DNA of 64,000 nt from Arctopsyche grandis (GCF_051622035.1 NC_135362.1:11535501-11599500), one strand, 5' to 3'. Shown: positions 38,310 to 50,800, counted from the stretch's first letter. A program made the numbers and translations. The notes: generated by a model from the letters alone, not told the origin.

Positions 38310-41300
38310 CCAAGCGGCCCCCACTTACCCCCACGGCTCGAGACCCACTGCTGCCAAACTCTACAAAACCACAACAAAAATACAAAAAAAGATTCATTAA
38401 AATATGTCAAAAATTAAGGCGACGCACGGAGCGTCGAGAGCATGCGTCGTTACGGGTGTGTCGTTTCGATTTTGATCGGAAAATTCGGATTTTCTCGACG
38501 GTTTGTCGGTTTTCAGATATTCGAATGAAAGCCACGTGAGTGCATTGGTCGATGTGAAGGCGCTGGAGTGGCGATTAACACTTCTCACTCTTTGATGGGT
38601 GCTTCTGGTTCAACGTGCAGAATGGCAAGTAGTGCACATTTCTTTTTTGAAAGTGACCTTACCATCGGTCTGTTTATTGTGTTTATTTCTAACCACTCTG
38701 TTTCCTTCTAGATGCATTGATGACGATGACTATGTACGTATGTATGCATCTGTTGGTATGTTTTTTCGTGTCGAGATCAAATATGAATGGAAAAGTTCCC
38801 GTTCAATTCGATTAAAACGACGTTTACACTTGATTGAGTATTTATTAGACATTCAAAATACATAGTTGAAGTTATGTATTACAATTGCAAAATTATAATT
38901 GAACGTCGTAATCAGTATTATTTTGTGCCGCTTCCATTTGAGTGTCGATTTTTTATATGTACATATCTGTTATTTTCAACCCCTTTTTGAGTCACCCAAC
39001 AGGTATTTTATCAGTCAATATTAACTAAAGAAATCTCTTTAGCATTTCTCATGCATAATCAATATGTATTCTAGCTAAATTAATTAGTATTTAAATTTGG
39101 AAGATCTTCTTATGTACATATATAAAACAACTTCAGAATTATCACTGCTCGTTTACGCTGCCGAGAGCCTAGATTTGACAAAACTCAAAACATCTTATAT
39201 ATGTACATACATACACATGTATGCTCTTTTTTATGACGGCTCATTCTTCTGTCAACCTATTAATGCATTTCAACATTCGCCTCTACTGTTCAGTTTTTAT
39301 TATGATCAAGGAATTGATCTGTCACGATAACCCCACTTTCAAATAAGCATTTAACCAATCAAAGTTGCTTATATCTCTAACAAATACTTTTTGATAATAT
39401 TACTATTTTATTTAAATAATTCCAATATGAACCAGTCAATTACATATCGGTATAAATTAATTTTTATATCTACGATACGGAAAGTAAACTTTCAAATCAA
39501 TCACCTATTAAATCATCTATTAATCACATTTTAATGCAACTATTAAACGTATAATTTTTGTTTTATACTTAAATTATATACATCATTTTACGTCAAAAGA
39601 CGTAAATTTATTAACAAGTATGCTAAAAAGGTGAACTTTTTTCAGAGGAGAAATCTTTACAGTTATGTGAATCTTTTTTAACGTATTAATTACAATTTCA
39701 TTAAACTGAATTAAATTTAAATTATTAAAATACAATAATTTTTAATTAATATAATTGGATATTGAATCTCGCTAAATTAAAAGGAGCATTAAATAAACTT
39801 TCAATCACGACATGAAACCATGGTCAAGTACGAGCAACCGAATAAAATATTCAATAGTAATCTTACTTCCGGATGTCGCGTATGAATTAACTGCCGTTTA
39901 TAGATTATATAATTGAAAACAGTAATCTTGAAAATAATTTTGACGGTAAAAACTTTGACCTTTTATATTTAAAAAAATTTTTAAAATAAATATCCATTGA
40001 TATTACGAGACTCAAATATTTGTTCACGAACTTAACATACTAAACTTCTAACGTTCATGTATTATATGTAGGTATAAAATATGAAAATTTCATAGTCGGT
40101 CTTGGTCAATTGTTGCAAAATCTATTAGCGATTCTAATTTTAATAAATGTATTGATTTATCCTCAACTGAAGTAATCATGAAATTTGATGATGATTAACG
40201 GAAAATATGATTTATTTTTAACAAAGAGCTCATAAAATATTTATTTACTATTTTATCAACCGTATATCATTATCTAAGCTTGCTGTTTACAAAATAAACC
40301 GTTTTCGTAATTGGAGAAATTCCTCACAAAGATGAAAATTTGATTAAAATTATAAAACAGCGCAAGTGTGTGATTCATGCGTTATATTTTTTTTTTCTTT
40401 TTTGCAAATGTTAGGTTTGTTTTGTGGAAAATTCTCGCCAAAAAACTCGAATATTAGAAAGCGTCATAAATTAATATTTCTTGCTTTCTGACTTGGTCCA
40501 GTAATGACGTGTATATTAATGTTGCAGTAATAAATGGCGTAATTAGTTGGATTGTTTCTCTCGGAGCATTTCACCGCCGATTGTTGCATTAAAAATACAA
40601 TTTTCTTTGAGATGCAAATTTCAATGAACATAATTTACAAGCGCAAAAATTTATGACACATAGTGTACCGGCCTCTTTGAATTTTTTGAGTGAAAACCGT
40701 ATAACTAAATAATTTTACAATCGCATTATGCGAAAACACCACGCGCACTTATGTCACGTTTTCCGAAATCATCAACAAATGCTAATATATATATGTATAA
40801 AATGAACGAATTTTACATTAAAATAAATAAGCAAATTGAACTTTAACAAACACTGAACAACGTAAGTGCTCCATTTTTATTATTCTGGTGTATGTGAGTT
40901 GTTTTTTCTGAAAGGAATGCGTCTTCAAGGTGAACAGCCCTGATCGTCCCTTCTGAACATCTTGAGATGGCAATCTTCGTACTGCAGATACGCGAGTCGT
41001 GCAGTGAAAGGTATTTTTATGTCTTATTTTGAAATTGATCATAGTCGAAGTGAGTACTATCCACTATATATGTATATAAGGATAAATACTTGATTTTCCC
41101 TTATGCAAATCTACAATTTTCAATTGCTCATAAATTTCAATTTCAATCTCATGGTGCTCGTATAACATGTATAAAATAAACTCGACATCAAAAAGAATCT
41201 AAATATATGTAGACAAGTTTTCAATTATTATACTGACTATTTTATAATCGTTAAATTCCAAAGCTTGATTTATGTCGTAGAAAAATTATAATACGGAGGA

Positions 41301-42334
41301 AAGGTTACATCTGCATTATTTTAATTTAAATAAAAATACGTCAAAAATATGAAAAGTATCCGCGTTACCCTTGAAAAAATTATGAATATTTTTACCGAAA
41401 ATTTTAAGCACTGAAAACTATTATATTTTAGACACAAGATCGACGATTTGTCGATATCGACCTCGCGTTCGAACGGAACCGGAACAACTATGTACATGTG
41501 TATGGTCGCTAGAACGAACATTTTCTTTATGAATATGCAATCACAAATAGCCAAGGAAAATGTGTCACATTGAATGTCATTTTTTTTTTTCAGAACTTCA
41601 AATAATGCAACCGTTGCAATGGAACTCGAGTAACATTGACATTTGTGACGCGCGTCAAAACAATTGCAAAAAAATGTCTTCGCTGGCCCATTGTAATTTT
41701 TTTCCGTTTTAACTAATCCGGAAGCTGGCGACGAACATTGAAATTCAATGTGCAACGGCATCTGTATGCCAAATTATACGATTCGAAGATTGCGGAATTG
41801 CGTGATGAGCTTTCACAAGATTCGACTAATGTTGCGGTCATGGCGGTAATACAAATTCAACCGATTGATATTTCAAATTCAAATTTTGACTCGTAACGCG
41901 GACGCTTTTTAAATAATGCTGTCGTGTATGGAAATGTTGCGTCCTGTTTTTTTTTTTTTTGTACACTTTGTTTTCAAAGAAGTCATCTTTTCAAGTTGTC
42001 GTAATCTTTAAACACAACAGAGAGGACAAGAATATTTATATTCGCGTCCCAAAAAAGACTCTTTCCGAGATTCAAGATGACCCTTTGAGCTTTAAATTGA
42101 TGTTGTTATTGTGGTGAAAAATGATATTGAAAAAATATGATAATGATCCCAACCAATGTGTCCAAACCATTATTTTATCTACATACATACACACAATATG
42201 TATCGTTATCTTTGTATGTATGTAGGATCCTGGATGCAGGGGATTCCAAATGATGCACATGGAGTTTCTAAGACAGTGTTTATTTATACATATGTACGTC
42301 TTAACATTCATGTCTATTCAGCACGTTCGAAAAT
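38310..42334. other. CDA1 upstream region, no gene seen
   Basis: GC-richer to about 38560, then AT-rich. No ORF with family features. CATA/TATG repeats occur at about 39200-39222. Confidence 0.6.
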
Positions 42335-42409
42335 TGAAGCGTATTGGAGAGGCCTTCTTCCAGCAGTGGATGGCGAATGGCTGATAAATTATGATGATGA
42401 TGATGATAT
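42335..42409 (+). mobile_element. 75-bp 5'-truncated copy of the RTE-like 3' end
   Basis: It matches the last coding stretch of the element at the window's left edge (GAGAGGCCTTC.TCCAGCAG and TGGATGGCGAATGGCTG) and ends in the same GAT/ATG triplet tail. Extreme 5' truncation with the 3' tail kept is the signature of target-primed reverse transcription. Confidence 0.85.
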
Positions 42410-44194
42410 GTATAAATGTATATGGACGATGATATATAGGTATACATTAATACATATCGTATATTTATTTATGTGATATGGAATAGGGATTCCTAAACTG
42501 TGAAACATGATATTTATAATGCGGTATACACATTTTATGCAAGCAAATACAGAAATTTTAATTAATCATATGTGATTTAAAAATTTGCAGATAAAATATC
42601 CACAGCTTGACAAATGATTTACTGAAGTAACAAAAATAAAATAATTTTATAAAACTGTCACGTAGAATGCAAAGAGCTTTATGTATAAAAAGGTTTAACA
42701 GAATGATCATTTCACCAAACAATATATTATTTTAAAAACCATTTTGCAACGAGTTCATCATATACATGTATACCTTACGACCTACATATATGTATGTAAA
42801 TACATATATGTACATTCTGTCGAACGTTCGATGAGCTTAACGTGTGTTGGCTCACTGATCAAAAGTAATGTACAAATTGCGAACTTGCCGTGTGCATATG
42901 TGCATATATTCAGATGTTATGCCATTCGGATAAAATATTATAAAAATTCGATTGCATCGTTCATGCCAAATCCTTAATATGAAAGTGGCTTAAGTGTGTA
43001 ATTGATAGACGCACCTGACTTTTCGATTTGTGGTGCAACAATCGTTTGCAAAGTTTATTGTGTCGGTGTTTGTCGATGCACCTTTGTTCGGTAAAAGTGC
43101 AGTGTTATTTTCACAATACGCGTCTCTATAAGTACAGCAATAACAATAATTGATGCTGCACTTTCTAAGACGAGACAAGCCGCGTTGACACGATTATGAA
43201 ATTAGAGATAACCGCAAGGAGAAAATCTTCCAAATAAGATGTATTCAAAAGCAGGTCAGAATTGGAGTAATTCGACGCAAAAAACTGTTCTCATTGTATC
43301 TTGAAAAGAAATCACTCCACAGTGAGATCGGAGATTAAACACGTAAATCTGAAAATTTTGCACAACGGTTGTTTATTTTAGTTTCGATAGGAATCAAGGC
43401 GTCAATTTGCACATTTACCCACCCGAGTGCATGAAACTTTTATGCAACAACCCACTTTACGGACAATTTGCATACGCGTCCCACAAATTTTTAAAACAAT
43501 ACGTTTACGGCGAATTATTCAACGATCGTAACGTGCGTAATTTATGGAGTGTAAAATGTTGAAAAAATTCTCGATTCTCGTGAAAAAAATATATACGTCG
43601 CGCATCGACGTGTGCTATATTTAAATTACGATACTTTTTAGCGTGACCTTTCAAAACAATTTCAGTGAAAGTGGCTAATCAACTTTTTCTCACGTATGTA
43701 TGTAGGATTTTCCACATCGTATTGCGAAGGGGGATATGGTTTTGGAATTAGAGCGATTGCTGTAAACAAGTGTGAGTAATTTCTAAACTATCTAAACAAA
43801 GCCACTGATTTACAATCAGTATGCGACATGAGCGCAAACCGTGACGCATTACAAGTGTTGAAAATGGACCAAACAACGCCTTGTAATCGCTCATTTCCTT
43901 AATATAACACTTTTATACAGTCTATACCGTATTTATAATATTTACATGATAATTAAGATTCAATTATACGCTTATATAAGTACGTATACGTAAAATTAAA
44001 AGTATGCCTCGTGTAACTCTTAAAATTTATTTTAAAAAAATGGCATTATTCATATGTAATTAATGATTAATTAATTTATTAATATTATCATTATTCATTA
44101 TTAATTAATTAATAATGGCATTATTCATTATTCATACAAAGATATAATATTATATTTAAGTTATAATTAAAATTATTTAAAAAATTATAATATA
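42410..44194. other. Intergenic, no gene seen
   Basis: AT-rich with CATA/TATG repeats and ATTAATTA-type runs near 44060-44120. No coding signal. Confidence 0.6.
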
Positions 44195-44345
44195 CTAGTG
44201 GTTTCACCCGGATTCGCTCGGTATTTGTAATATAAACAGCTTAAACATGGCAAAACAATCTAACAGTATTCATTTTTATTAAATTTATTTGAATCGAAAA
44301 AAAATAATATTTGACGATAACGATTTCGTCGTCATATAAACTTTG
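44195..44345 (-). repeat. Interspersed repeat copy 2 (possible Helitron 3' end)
   Basis: Shares about 150 bp with 22157-22310. The minus strand ends CCGGGTGAAACCACTAG followed by T. It is the partner that shows this is a dispersed family. Confidence 0.5.
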
Positions 44346-44460
44346 ATTTATTTTTGATGCTCCCAACAAACCTTTAAACATACATACATATAAAGTCGAA
44401 ATTATATATGTATGCATTAGATTATACATAAATCTTAAGTTAAGGAACTAATATATCTAA

Positions 44461-45155
44461 AGTCAGCAGTATAGCTCGGTGTTTGAGTTAATGCTTATGT
44501 TCCCGGGTTCAAGCCTTGGGTTGACTTCGATTGAAAAAAATTAATTCGGAAGTATTTCTGTAGTACTGCTGGTCAGACTTGGATATTTGTGACTCCAAAT
44601 CGATCGTTTCCTGTCATATTTTGCCAATTTATCTGTTTTCATTGCTGAAACCGTTCTTCATCAAATTAGCAAAACCATACTACCCATTTTGTCACCACTA
44701 TTTGAATATGATTTCAAATTTATATATCTACGTATATACAAGTTTAATACTGAAACGTAGGAACATGGGAGAGAGTGTCCACAAGTGCATTTGTGGGTGA
44801 ATAATAGACACCCCGGATTACACTAACGGAACTAATTAAGTGCCCGAACAAATAATACGCTGGGGTTCTCACAGAACGGGGTGAGTGCGGGTAAACCTAC
44901 GTGCCTAGAAAATAGACACGCCAATGGATCGGGGAAGCTATGCTGTGCAACTCTTACTTAGGAGGTAAACACGGTAGATCAGATTATTCTGGAGTGAGCG
45001 GTGCTATCGTGTGGACCTCCTGAATCGTTGAATAAATGCTGTGAGCGACTTTGGCCTTTCATTAGGATACCATATTTATCGATTAGGGGCAACTCGTAAT
45101 GGCTTCATAGGAAAATATAAATTTAAAAAATAAAATAAACAGAGCCGTATAGAAC
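44461..45155 (+). mobile_element. SINE, head A, interrupted by an LTR remnant
   Basis: Head A (box A-like TAGCTCGGTG, box B GGGTTCAAGCC) and the central domain occupy about 44461-44755. SINE sequence resumes at about 45073 with GGGGCAACTCGTAATGGC, which matches the interior of another copy near 50512. The material between is LTR-like (44770-45070). Confidence 0.65.
44770..45070 (+). mobile_element. Diverged solo LTR or LTR remnant related to the 47.3-kb element
   Basis: The segment from about 44980 to 45062 aligns with the 3' part of the LTR at 47352-47713: ATTCTGGA..GAGC.GTG, CTCCTGAATC, AATAAATGCTGTGA.CGACT and TTGGCCTTT. It is clearly older than the 47-kb pair. Exact ends and target duplication could not be fixed. 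Confidence 0.6.
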
Positions 45156-46788
45156 AAGTTTTGGGTTTCATAAATAGGTTCAAAATTTAAGTAAACACAT
45201 ATTTATAATAGTAAAAGTATAAGACAATTATGCATAGGTATGGTTACTAATTGAGGAAGTACTAAAATGTCAGACTTGATGTCGCAAATTTTTTTCGAGC
45301 AACATTCATACATCTTTTAAAGTTGTTCGTATGTAAATGTATAATAGTATGGAAGATGCAATCTTTCAAAATAAAATATGCGTGTATATTTTATTTTTAC
45401 TGACCTTATAGTGAGATTAAGCTGCTATACGAAATGTATGGCTGCCATCGTCAACAGTAGTGGATAGACTGGTCATTAATAGAACATTCGATTGCTTTAA
45501 AGTACGAAATTTCACACATTAGAATCTTAGAAAAATATGAATAACCGGATCGAGTATTATAATATAATTTAGCAAACGGGCGTTCTAGAACGTTCTTAAA
45601 ATAACTGAAATTAACTTTCTCCAGAACATACTGGGTAAAAATTTAATTGATAACTGTACATCTACATATGTGTATTTTGTTTACTTTATTACTTTTCAGT
45701 ATACATTGTATGTGCATATAAATATGTGATTGTTAAAAAATTATACGCATAATGAAATTTGCATCGACAGACGTTGAAAACAATTTTATGTGAGCTTTTT
45801 ATTATGTCGCACTTGTATTATATTGTAAATGTGACAGGATAACATTGCAATTGATTCGCTAAATAGAAATCAATAGATGCATTCAGAATGAGTTTCGCAG
45901 CGAAGACTTAAGTTCAAAGGTAATGATCGTATAATGGTATAATACAAAGTTGAAGGACTATTCAGTTAGTGGTTGTGTGTTATTTTGAAAAAGGTACCAA
46001 GTTTTTGTTTCCAACAAGACACCTAATGTGAGAGGAGAACACCATTGTTTTATATATGTATCTTGTCATTTTTTTTCACGATCCATGAGTGCCGGGTCAT
46101 CTGTCAAGGATTTCGGTTATGAAATGGCATAATTGCTTTGCTCGGCCACGTAACGGAGATAACCCGGTGTCCATCTTACATCATTCTATTATTTTTCGAT
46201 AAAATAATAATAAATTATACGAAAAAATGATACGAAACGCCTTATACGGGTTGTAACCTTGTTTAGACACAATATGCGAAGGCCAATCTGTGGGGTGTTC
46301 GATTCAATATAAACCTATTCATCAAATTACCTTTATAAATTGTCTCGTGACTAGATCATAATTTATTTCAACGCATCGATTAGTATGTATGTATATCGTT
46401 CAAATGCAATGAAGTCACGAATATGTATTTGAATCAAATGCTTTTATATTATACTTACAAGCACTGGCGAAGCAAAGGCGGCATTTTTGAAAATTAACAG
46501 AAAATTTCAGAGGTATAACAAATAAAAATTGTTATGTATTCAGAATTAATGCCAAACATCTACATATATTCTACTCAACGTTTCTTTCGTTTTAATTTGA
46601 ACTTTGTGACTCGCTGATAAAATATGTATGTTATATTATAATATTTCGCAAATATGAGTCTTTAGTTTTAGGCACCCAGCCATTTGTCGTTTTAATGAAC
46701 TATACGTCGTACATCATATTGTTATTCTGGCATTCTAAAAACATTTCATAACCAGCAATATATATGTATGTACATATGTATTTATCGC
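45156..46788. other. Intergenic, no gene seen
   Basis: AT-rich, no ORF or repeat family recognised. Confidence 0.6.
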
Positions 46789-47028
46789 CAGCAGTATAGC
46801 TCGATGGTTGCGTTAATGCTAACCACCGAGAGGTACCCGGGTTCAAGCCCTGGGTTTACCTAGATTGAAAAGAATTTATTCGGAAGTATTTTTGCAGTAT
46901 TTTTTGTCAAACTTGGATATCTGTTGCTCTAAATCGATTGTTTCCTATCAGAGTTTGCCAATTTATCTGATTTCAATTTTAAAATAGCGCCTCATCAAAT
47001 TGTAAAAAATCATCCTACACATTATATT
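46789..47028 (+). mobile_element. SINE, head A, 3'-truncated
   Basis: Head A with TAGCTCGATGG and GGGTTCAAGCCC (a perfect box B core), then the central domain. It stops after TCATCCTACACATTATATTAC, where a head-B SINE begins, so the second SINE landed in or beside this one. Confidence 0.7.
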
Positions 47029-47351
47029 ACCAGCATCGTGGTCTAGTGGTGAATGTTGAATTATTTCGTACTTGATGTTACGAGTTCGATTCCCCGCTAA
47101 GTCTCGTTGTTGGCCAGACCTTGATTTGTCTAGGTCGATCGTTTCTTATCAGAATTTGCCAATTTTTCTGATTTTCATTGAAACGATTCCTGTAAAATTG
47201 GCGTTTCCTTCCCAATTTTCTGTTTCGAACCTTTAGTTATTGTTATATCTTAGGTTTCGCCATATTGCTCACCATAGATGTCTCTGTGGTTGTTTATCGA
47301 ATATAAAATTCGTATTGTTACATGAAAGTTATTCATCGTTATTTATAGTAT

Positions 47352-47713
47352 TGTAACGTATACTAAACAGAGCCGCCGAGTAACTGCGATCGGATTAAGA
47401 CAGGTAGACGTCTTGAGAGACCGTGAGACCGGTGTAAGTGGTTTTAGGGATTAGCGACAAGCTAAGTGCATGAAAGCTAAACAATGAGTGCACTTCTCAT
47501 ACCGTGGGAATACATATCCGAATACGTGACTATACTGTAGGTAAACAGATTAGACGTCCTGAGAGATCTACCCCTTATAAGGCGGTACGTAGGCGATATC
47601 AGGTCATTCTGGACGGAGCAGTGACAGTGCGTGTAACTCCTGAATCATCAATAAATGCTGTGAAACGACTATTGGCCTTTTTCTTGGATCCTCCACCCAC
47701 CCCCTACGCAACA
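47352..47713 (+). repeat. 5' LTR
   Basis: 362 bp, TG...CA ends, with AATAAATGCTG near the 3' end as a possible polyadenylation signal (about 47650). Confidence 0.95.
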
Positions 47714-48835
47714 CTGGTCGTCAGAAGTGGGATCCAAGATGGGCCGTGGAACAAAGTCACCAGCGAAGGAAGAGAAGCTACAGCGAAGCCATCCTCGGGA
47801 GCTGTAGGAGAGAGTTCGAGCCATGGAGAGACGAAACAAAAAAATGCAGTTTTCACTGCAACACACAGAATCGGTCATCACATTTTCGGTTGTCGAATTG
47901 CAGTTATCACTGCAACTCGACTCTGACATTATCGGCGGTGGCCGCCAAGAATTCATCGGGATGACGGAAGGAGGTTACGAAACGGGAGGTTTCGTACAAG
48001 TGCTGCCGGGAGAGGACAACTTGAGGCGTTGTCAAGGGCAACATCGGAGAGCAGCATCCGGCAATTGCAGAGTCATCCAAAGGGCGACCGGGACGAGGGC
48101 AGTTCACCGGTCCACTTACGCCGCAAGTACCAAGAATTAGCGGCTGTTGGGGACGACGATCCACGGGAAAGCATCGTCGTCAGAAGAGGAGCGGAGATCG
48201 ACTACAACTGAGAGATGTCGATTACAAGCCACTATTCCCTTCAACTGTTTGTTGACGGCAGATGTCAACAAACTGGAAAAAAAATCTAATTGGAAACGAG
48301 TCTAATTGGAAACTAGTTGTTATGTCACAGGTGTCGTCTCGCAAAGAGTCGGAAAGTAAACGGATTGAAATGGAATTCAATCGGAACCATGCAACGGCAG
48401 AGAGGCACATTTATCAGATTGGATAAATGTTGGTTGGTCAGTCGGCGGAGTCAATCAAGTCACTTTTGGGAGGATAGAGGCACCGCTTCAGAGGGAATGG
48501 CAACGGAAGTACGTTCTGGGTGGAACGTTGGTCTGCAGCAGGATGCTGGGCCACAGGACAGGAAGACGGAGCCACCGCAACAAATTTGGACGTTGGGGAA
48601 ACGAGCGACTTGGATCAACCACGTGAGGGCATTTGAAACCGAAGAAACGCCAGATCGCGACTTCAACGAGAGAGAGCGGAACAATTGATATACGTCAACA
48701 TCGAAAAAAAATCTAGTTGGAAACTAGTGGAAACAGGAGTACCTGAAAAAATACATGGACAGTTGCAGCAGTGTTTAGATCATCTCGCAGATGTAACGGG
48801 AAAATACATCAGAAAGAAATGGATTTCAGTTGGGT

Positions 48836-49030
48836 CAATGGAACGGAAAAGAAGCACATTCAACAGAGTGGCAGACTGTTGGGTGCACATTTACCAAGGT
48901 CAATGGAACGGAAATGCAACACAACCAGCAGAGTGGCAGACTGAGGTGTGCACATTTTCCAGGGTCAAGGGAGCGGAAAAGAAGCACCACCAACAGAGTG
49001 GCAGACTGAGGGGTGCACATTTTCCAGGGT
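48836..49030 (+). repeat. 65-bp tandem repeat, three exact-length units
   Basis: Units 48836-48900, 48901-48965 and 48966-49030 each start CAA.GGA.CGGAAA and end CCA.GGT. They vary by a few bases but not in length. They lie inside the LTR element. Confidence 0.9.
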
Positions 49031-49036
49031 CAACCG

Positions 49037-49357
49037 TCACTTTTGTGAGGATGGTGGCGATTCTTGTGGGACATGGCTTTGGAGCACGTTCTGGGTTGAA
49101 CGTTGGTCTGCAGCAGGATGCTAGGCCACATGACATAGGAACACTGGGCCACCGTAGCAAATTTGGACAATGGTGACACGATAGACATGGACCAAGTCAC
49201 TTTTGTGAGGATGGGAGCGATTCTTGTGGGACATGGCTTTGGAGCACGTTCTGGGTTGAACGTTGGTCTGCAGCAGGATGCTGGACCTCATGACAGGAAT
49301 ACGGGGCTGCCATAGCAAATTTGGACTTTGGTGATACGAGCAACATGGACCAAACAC
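49037..49357 (+). repeat. 160-bp tandem repeat, two units plus a distant third
   Basis: Units 49037-49196 and 49197-49357 share TCACTTTTGTGAGGATGG, GGTTGAACGTTGGTCTGCAG and CATGGACCAA. A third, more diverged unit lies at about 48458-48627. They make up much of the element's interior. Confidence 0.85.
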
Positions 49358-49440
49358 GTGAGAAATTTTGGACCGAAGAGCTAACAAATAATGATTTCCA
49401 AATGTAAAACATCGGATGACTAATTTTAGGGGATTAGAAA

Positions 49441-49740
49441 GTTTACTGTAATTGTTTCCATTGTAAAGGTGACGTAAAGTGAAGTGTAATGAAAGTTTTT
49501 ATGTAATTGTTTCAATTGTAAAGGTGACGTAAATTGAAATGTAACGAAAATTTACTGTAATTGTTTCCATTGTAAAGGTGACGTAAATCGTAGTGTAACG
49601 AAGTTTTAAATGTTTTTGTTTACATTGTAAAGGTGTCGTAAATTGAAGTTTAACGAAGGTTTAATGTAATTGTTTCCAATGTAAAGGTGACGTAATTGAA
49701 GTGTAACGAAAGTTTAATGTAATTGTCTCCATTGTAACGA
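49441..49740 (+). repeat. 55-bp tandem repeat, about five units
   Basis: The core GTAAAGGTGACGTAA recurs at 49463, 49518, 49572, 49627 (as GTGTCGTAA) and 49681, spaced 54-55 bp. It lies just upstream of the polypurine tract and 3' LTR. Confidence 0.9.
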
Positions 49741-49886
49741 CGCGCTAATGTATTCACTGTAAAGATAACGGCTGTAATTTTAAATGTAACTGTGACTGAT
49801 ATCAGATATAAATGTAACTACTACGGTAGATTTATCAATTAGGATTTGTTGGTCAATCGGGACGATTTGACCTAAGTGGGGGGCAA

Positions 49887-50248
49887 TGTAACGTATACTA
49901 AACAGAGCCGCCGAGTAACTGCGATCGGATTAAGACGGGTAGACGTCTTGAGAGACCGTGAGACCGGTGTAAGTGGTTTTAGGGATTAGCGACAAGCTAA
50001 GTGCATGAAAGCTAAACAATGAGTGCACTTCTCATACCGTGGGAATACATATCCGAATACGTGACTATACTGTAGGTAAACAGATTAGACGTCCTGAGAG
50101 ATCTACCCCTTATTAGGCGGTACGTAGGCGATATCAGGTCATTCTGGACGGAGCAGTGACAGTGCGTGTAACTCCTGAATCATCAATAAATGCTGTGAAA
50201 CGACTGTTGGCCTTTTTCTTGGATCCTCCACCCACCCCCTACGCAACA
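49887..50248 (+). repeat. 3' LTR
   Basis: 362 bp, same length as and nearly identical to the 5' LTR. Confidence 0.95.
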
Positions 50249-50420
50249 GTATTAATACGATGTTTGTAATATATGTATACTGTCCATAGATGTCAGATAT
50301 TTAGATTTACATGTATCTATGTAATAATTATGTGGACCAGGAAGGTGCATTTGGGGTTTACCTGTTAAGCCTTCCTGGTATATTTGTATATATGTATGTG
50401 AAAATATGTATGTAAAAATT

Positions 50421-50800
50421 ATGTCACCATTTAAATATGATTTAAAATTTATAATCTACAAATGTATATATGTACCTACATACAAGTTAAATACCATTAA
50501 ATGTTGCTCAGGGGCAAACCCGTAATGGCATCATGGGAAAATATGTATAATTTTCAATGAAATGAGGTAATTTACCAATTTACCTGATTTCATTGAAAAG
50601 GTTCCAAACAATTGGCAACTTTGTCCTATTTCTCGCAAAATTATCCTATTTCTCATTTCTCAAAATTCTAGATTTCAGCATCTCAAATTTGCTGTAAAAT
50701 TGCTCCATAAATTGTTTATCGATTTTTATAATTGGCCGCATTGTGGTTTACCTGTTAAGCCTTCTTGGTATACATACTTGGTGCACAAAATAAATAAATT
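50421..50800 (+). mobile_element. 5'-truncated SINE fragment, tail 1
   Basis: Begins inside the SINE with TGTCACCATTTAAATATG, carries the GGGGCAAACCCGTAATGGC segment and part of the central domain, and ends with a decayed tail-1 hairpin (AAGCCTTCTTGGTATA near 50757). It has no tRNA head. Confidence 0.6.

Larger units (their letters stand above)
47352..50248 (+). mobile_element. Non-autonomous LTR retrotransposon with 362-bp LTRs
   Basis: Two direct repeats of 362 bp (47352-47713 and 49887-50248) begin TGTAACG and end GCAACA. They differ at about three positions (A/G near 47402, A/T near 47580, A/G near 47670), so insertion is recent. A 4-bp target duplication GTAT flanks it (47348-47351, 50249-50252). 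One base after the 5' LTR lies a primer-binding-site-like TGGTCGTCAGAAGTGGGATC, and a G-rich polypurine tract AAGTGGGGGG precedes the 3' LTR. The 2173-bp interior has no gag, protease, reverse transcriptase or integrase; a short start MGRGTKSPAKEEKLQR stops after 22 codons. It must depend on proteins from another element. The 4-bp duplication fits Gypsy-type integration, but the superfamily is not proven. Confidence 0.9.
47029..50420 (+). mobile_element. SINE, head B, tail 1, split by the LTR element
   Basis: Head B has box A GTGGTCTAGTGG and box B GAGTTCGATTCCC; the central domain follows and sequence continues to 47351. It resumes at 50249 with GTATTAATACGATGTTTG, collinear with the full-length SINE near 30385, and ends with the tail-1 hairpin (CCAGGAAGG / CCTTCCTGG, about 50338-50379). 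Removing the LTR element and one GTAT restores a continuous SINE. Confidence 0.75.

Noticed and set aside
46800-47100. Possible functional tRNA genes (good box A and box B)
   Set aside because: No cloverleaf acceptor stem closes, and the same heads recur fused to the SINE core, so they are SINE heads.
47504-47926. 140-codon frame crossing the LTR/interior junction
   Set aside because: It starts inside the LTR and shows no gag similarity; not a credible gene.
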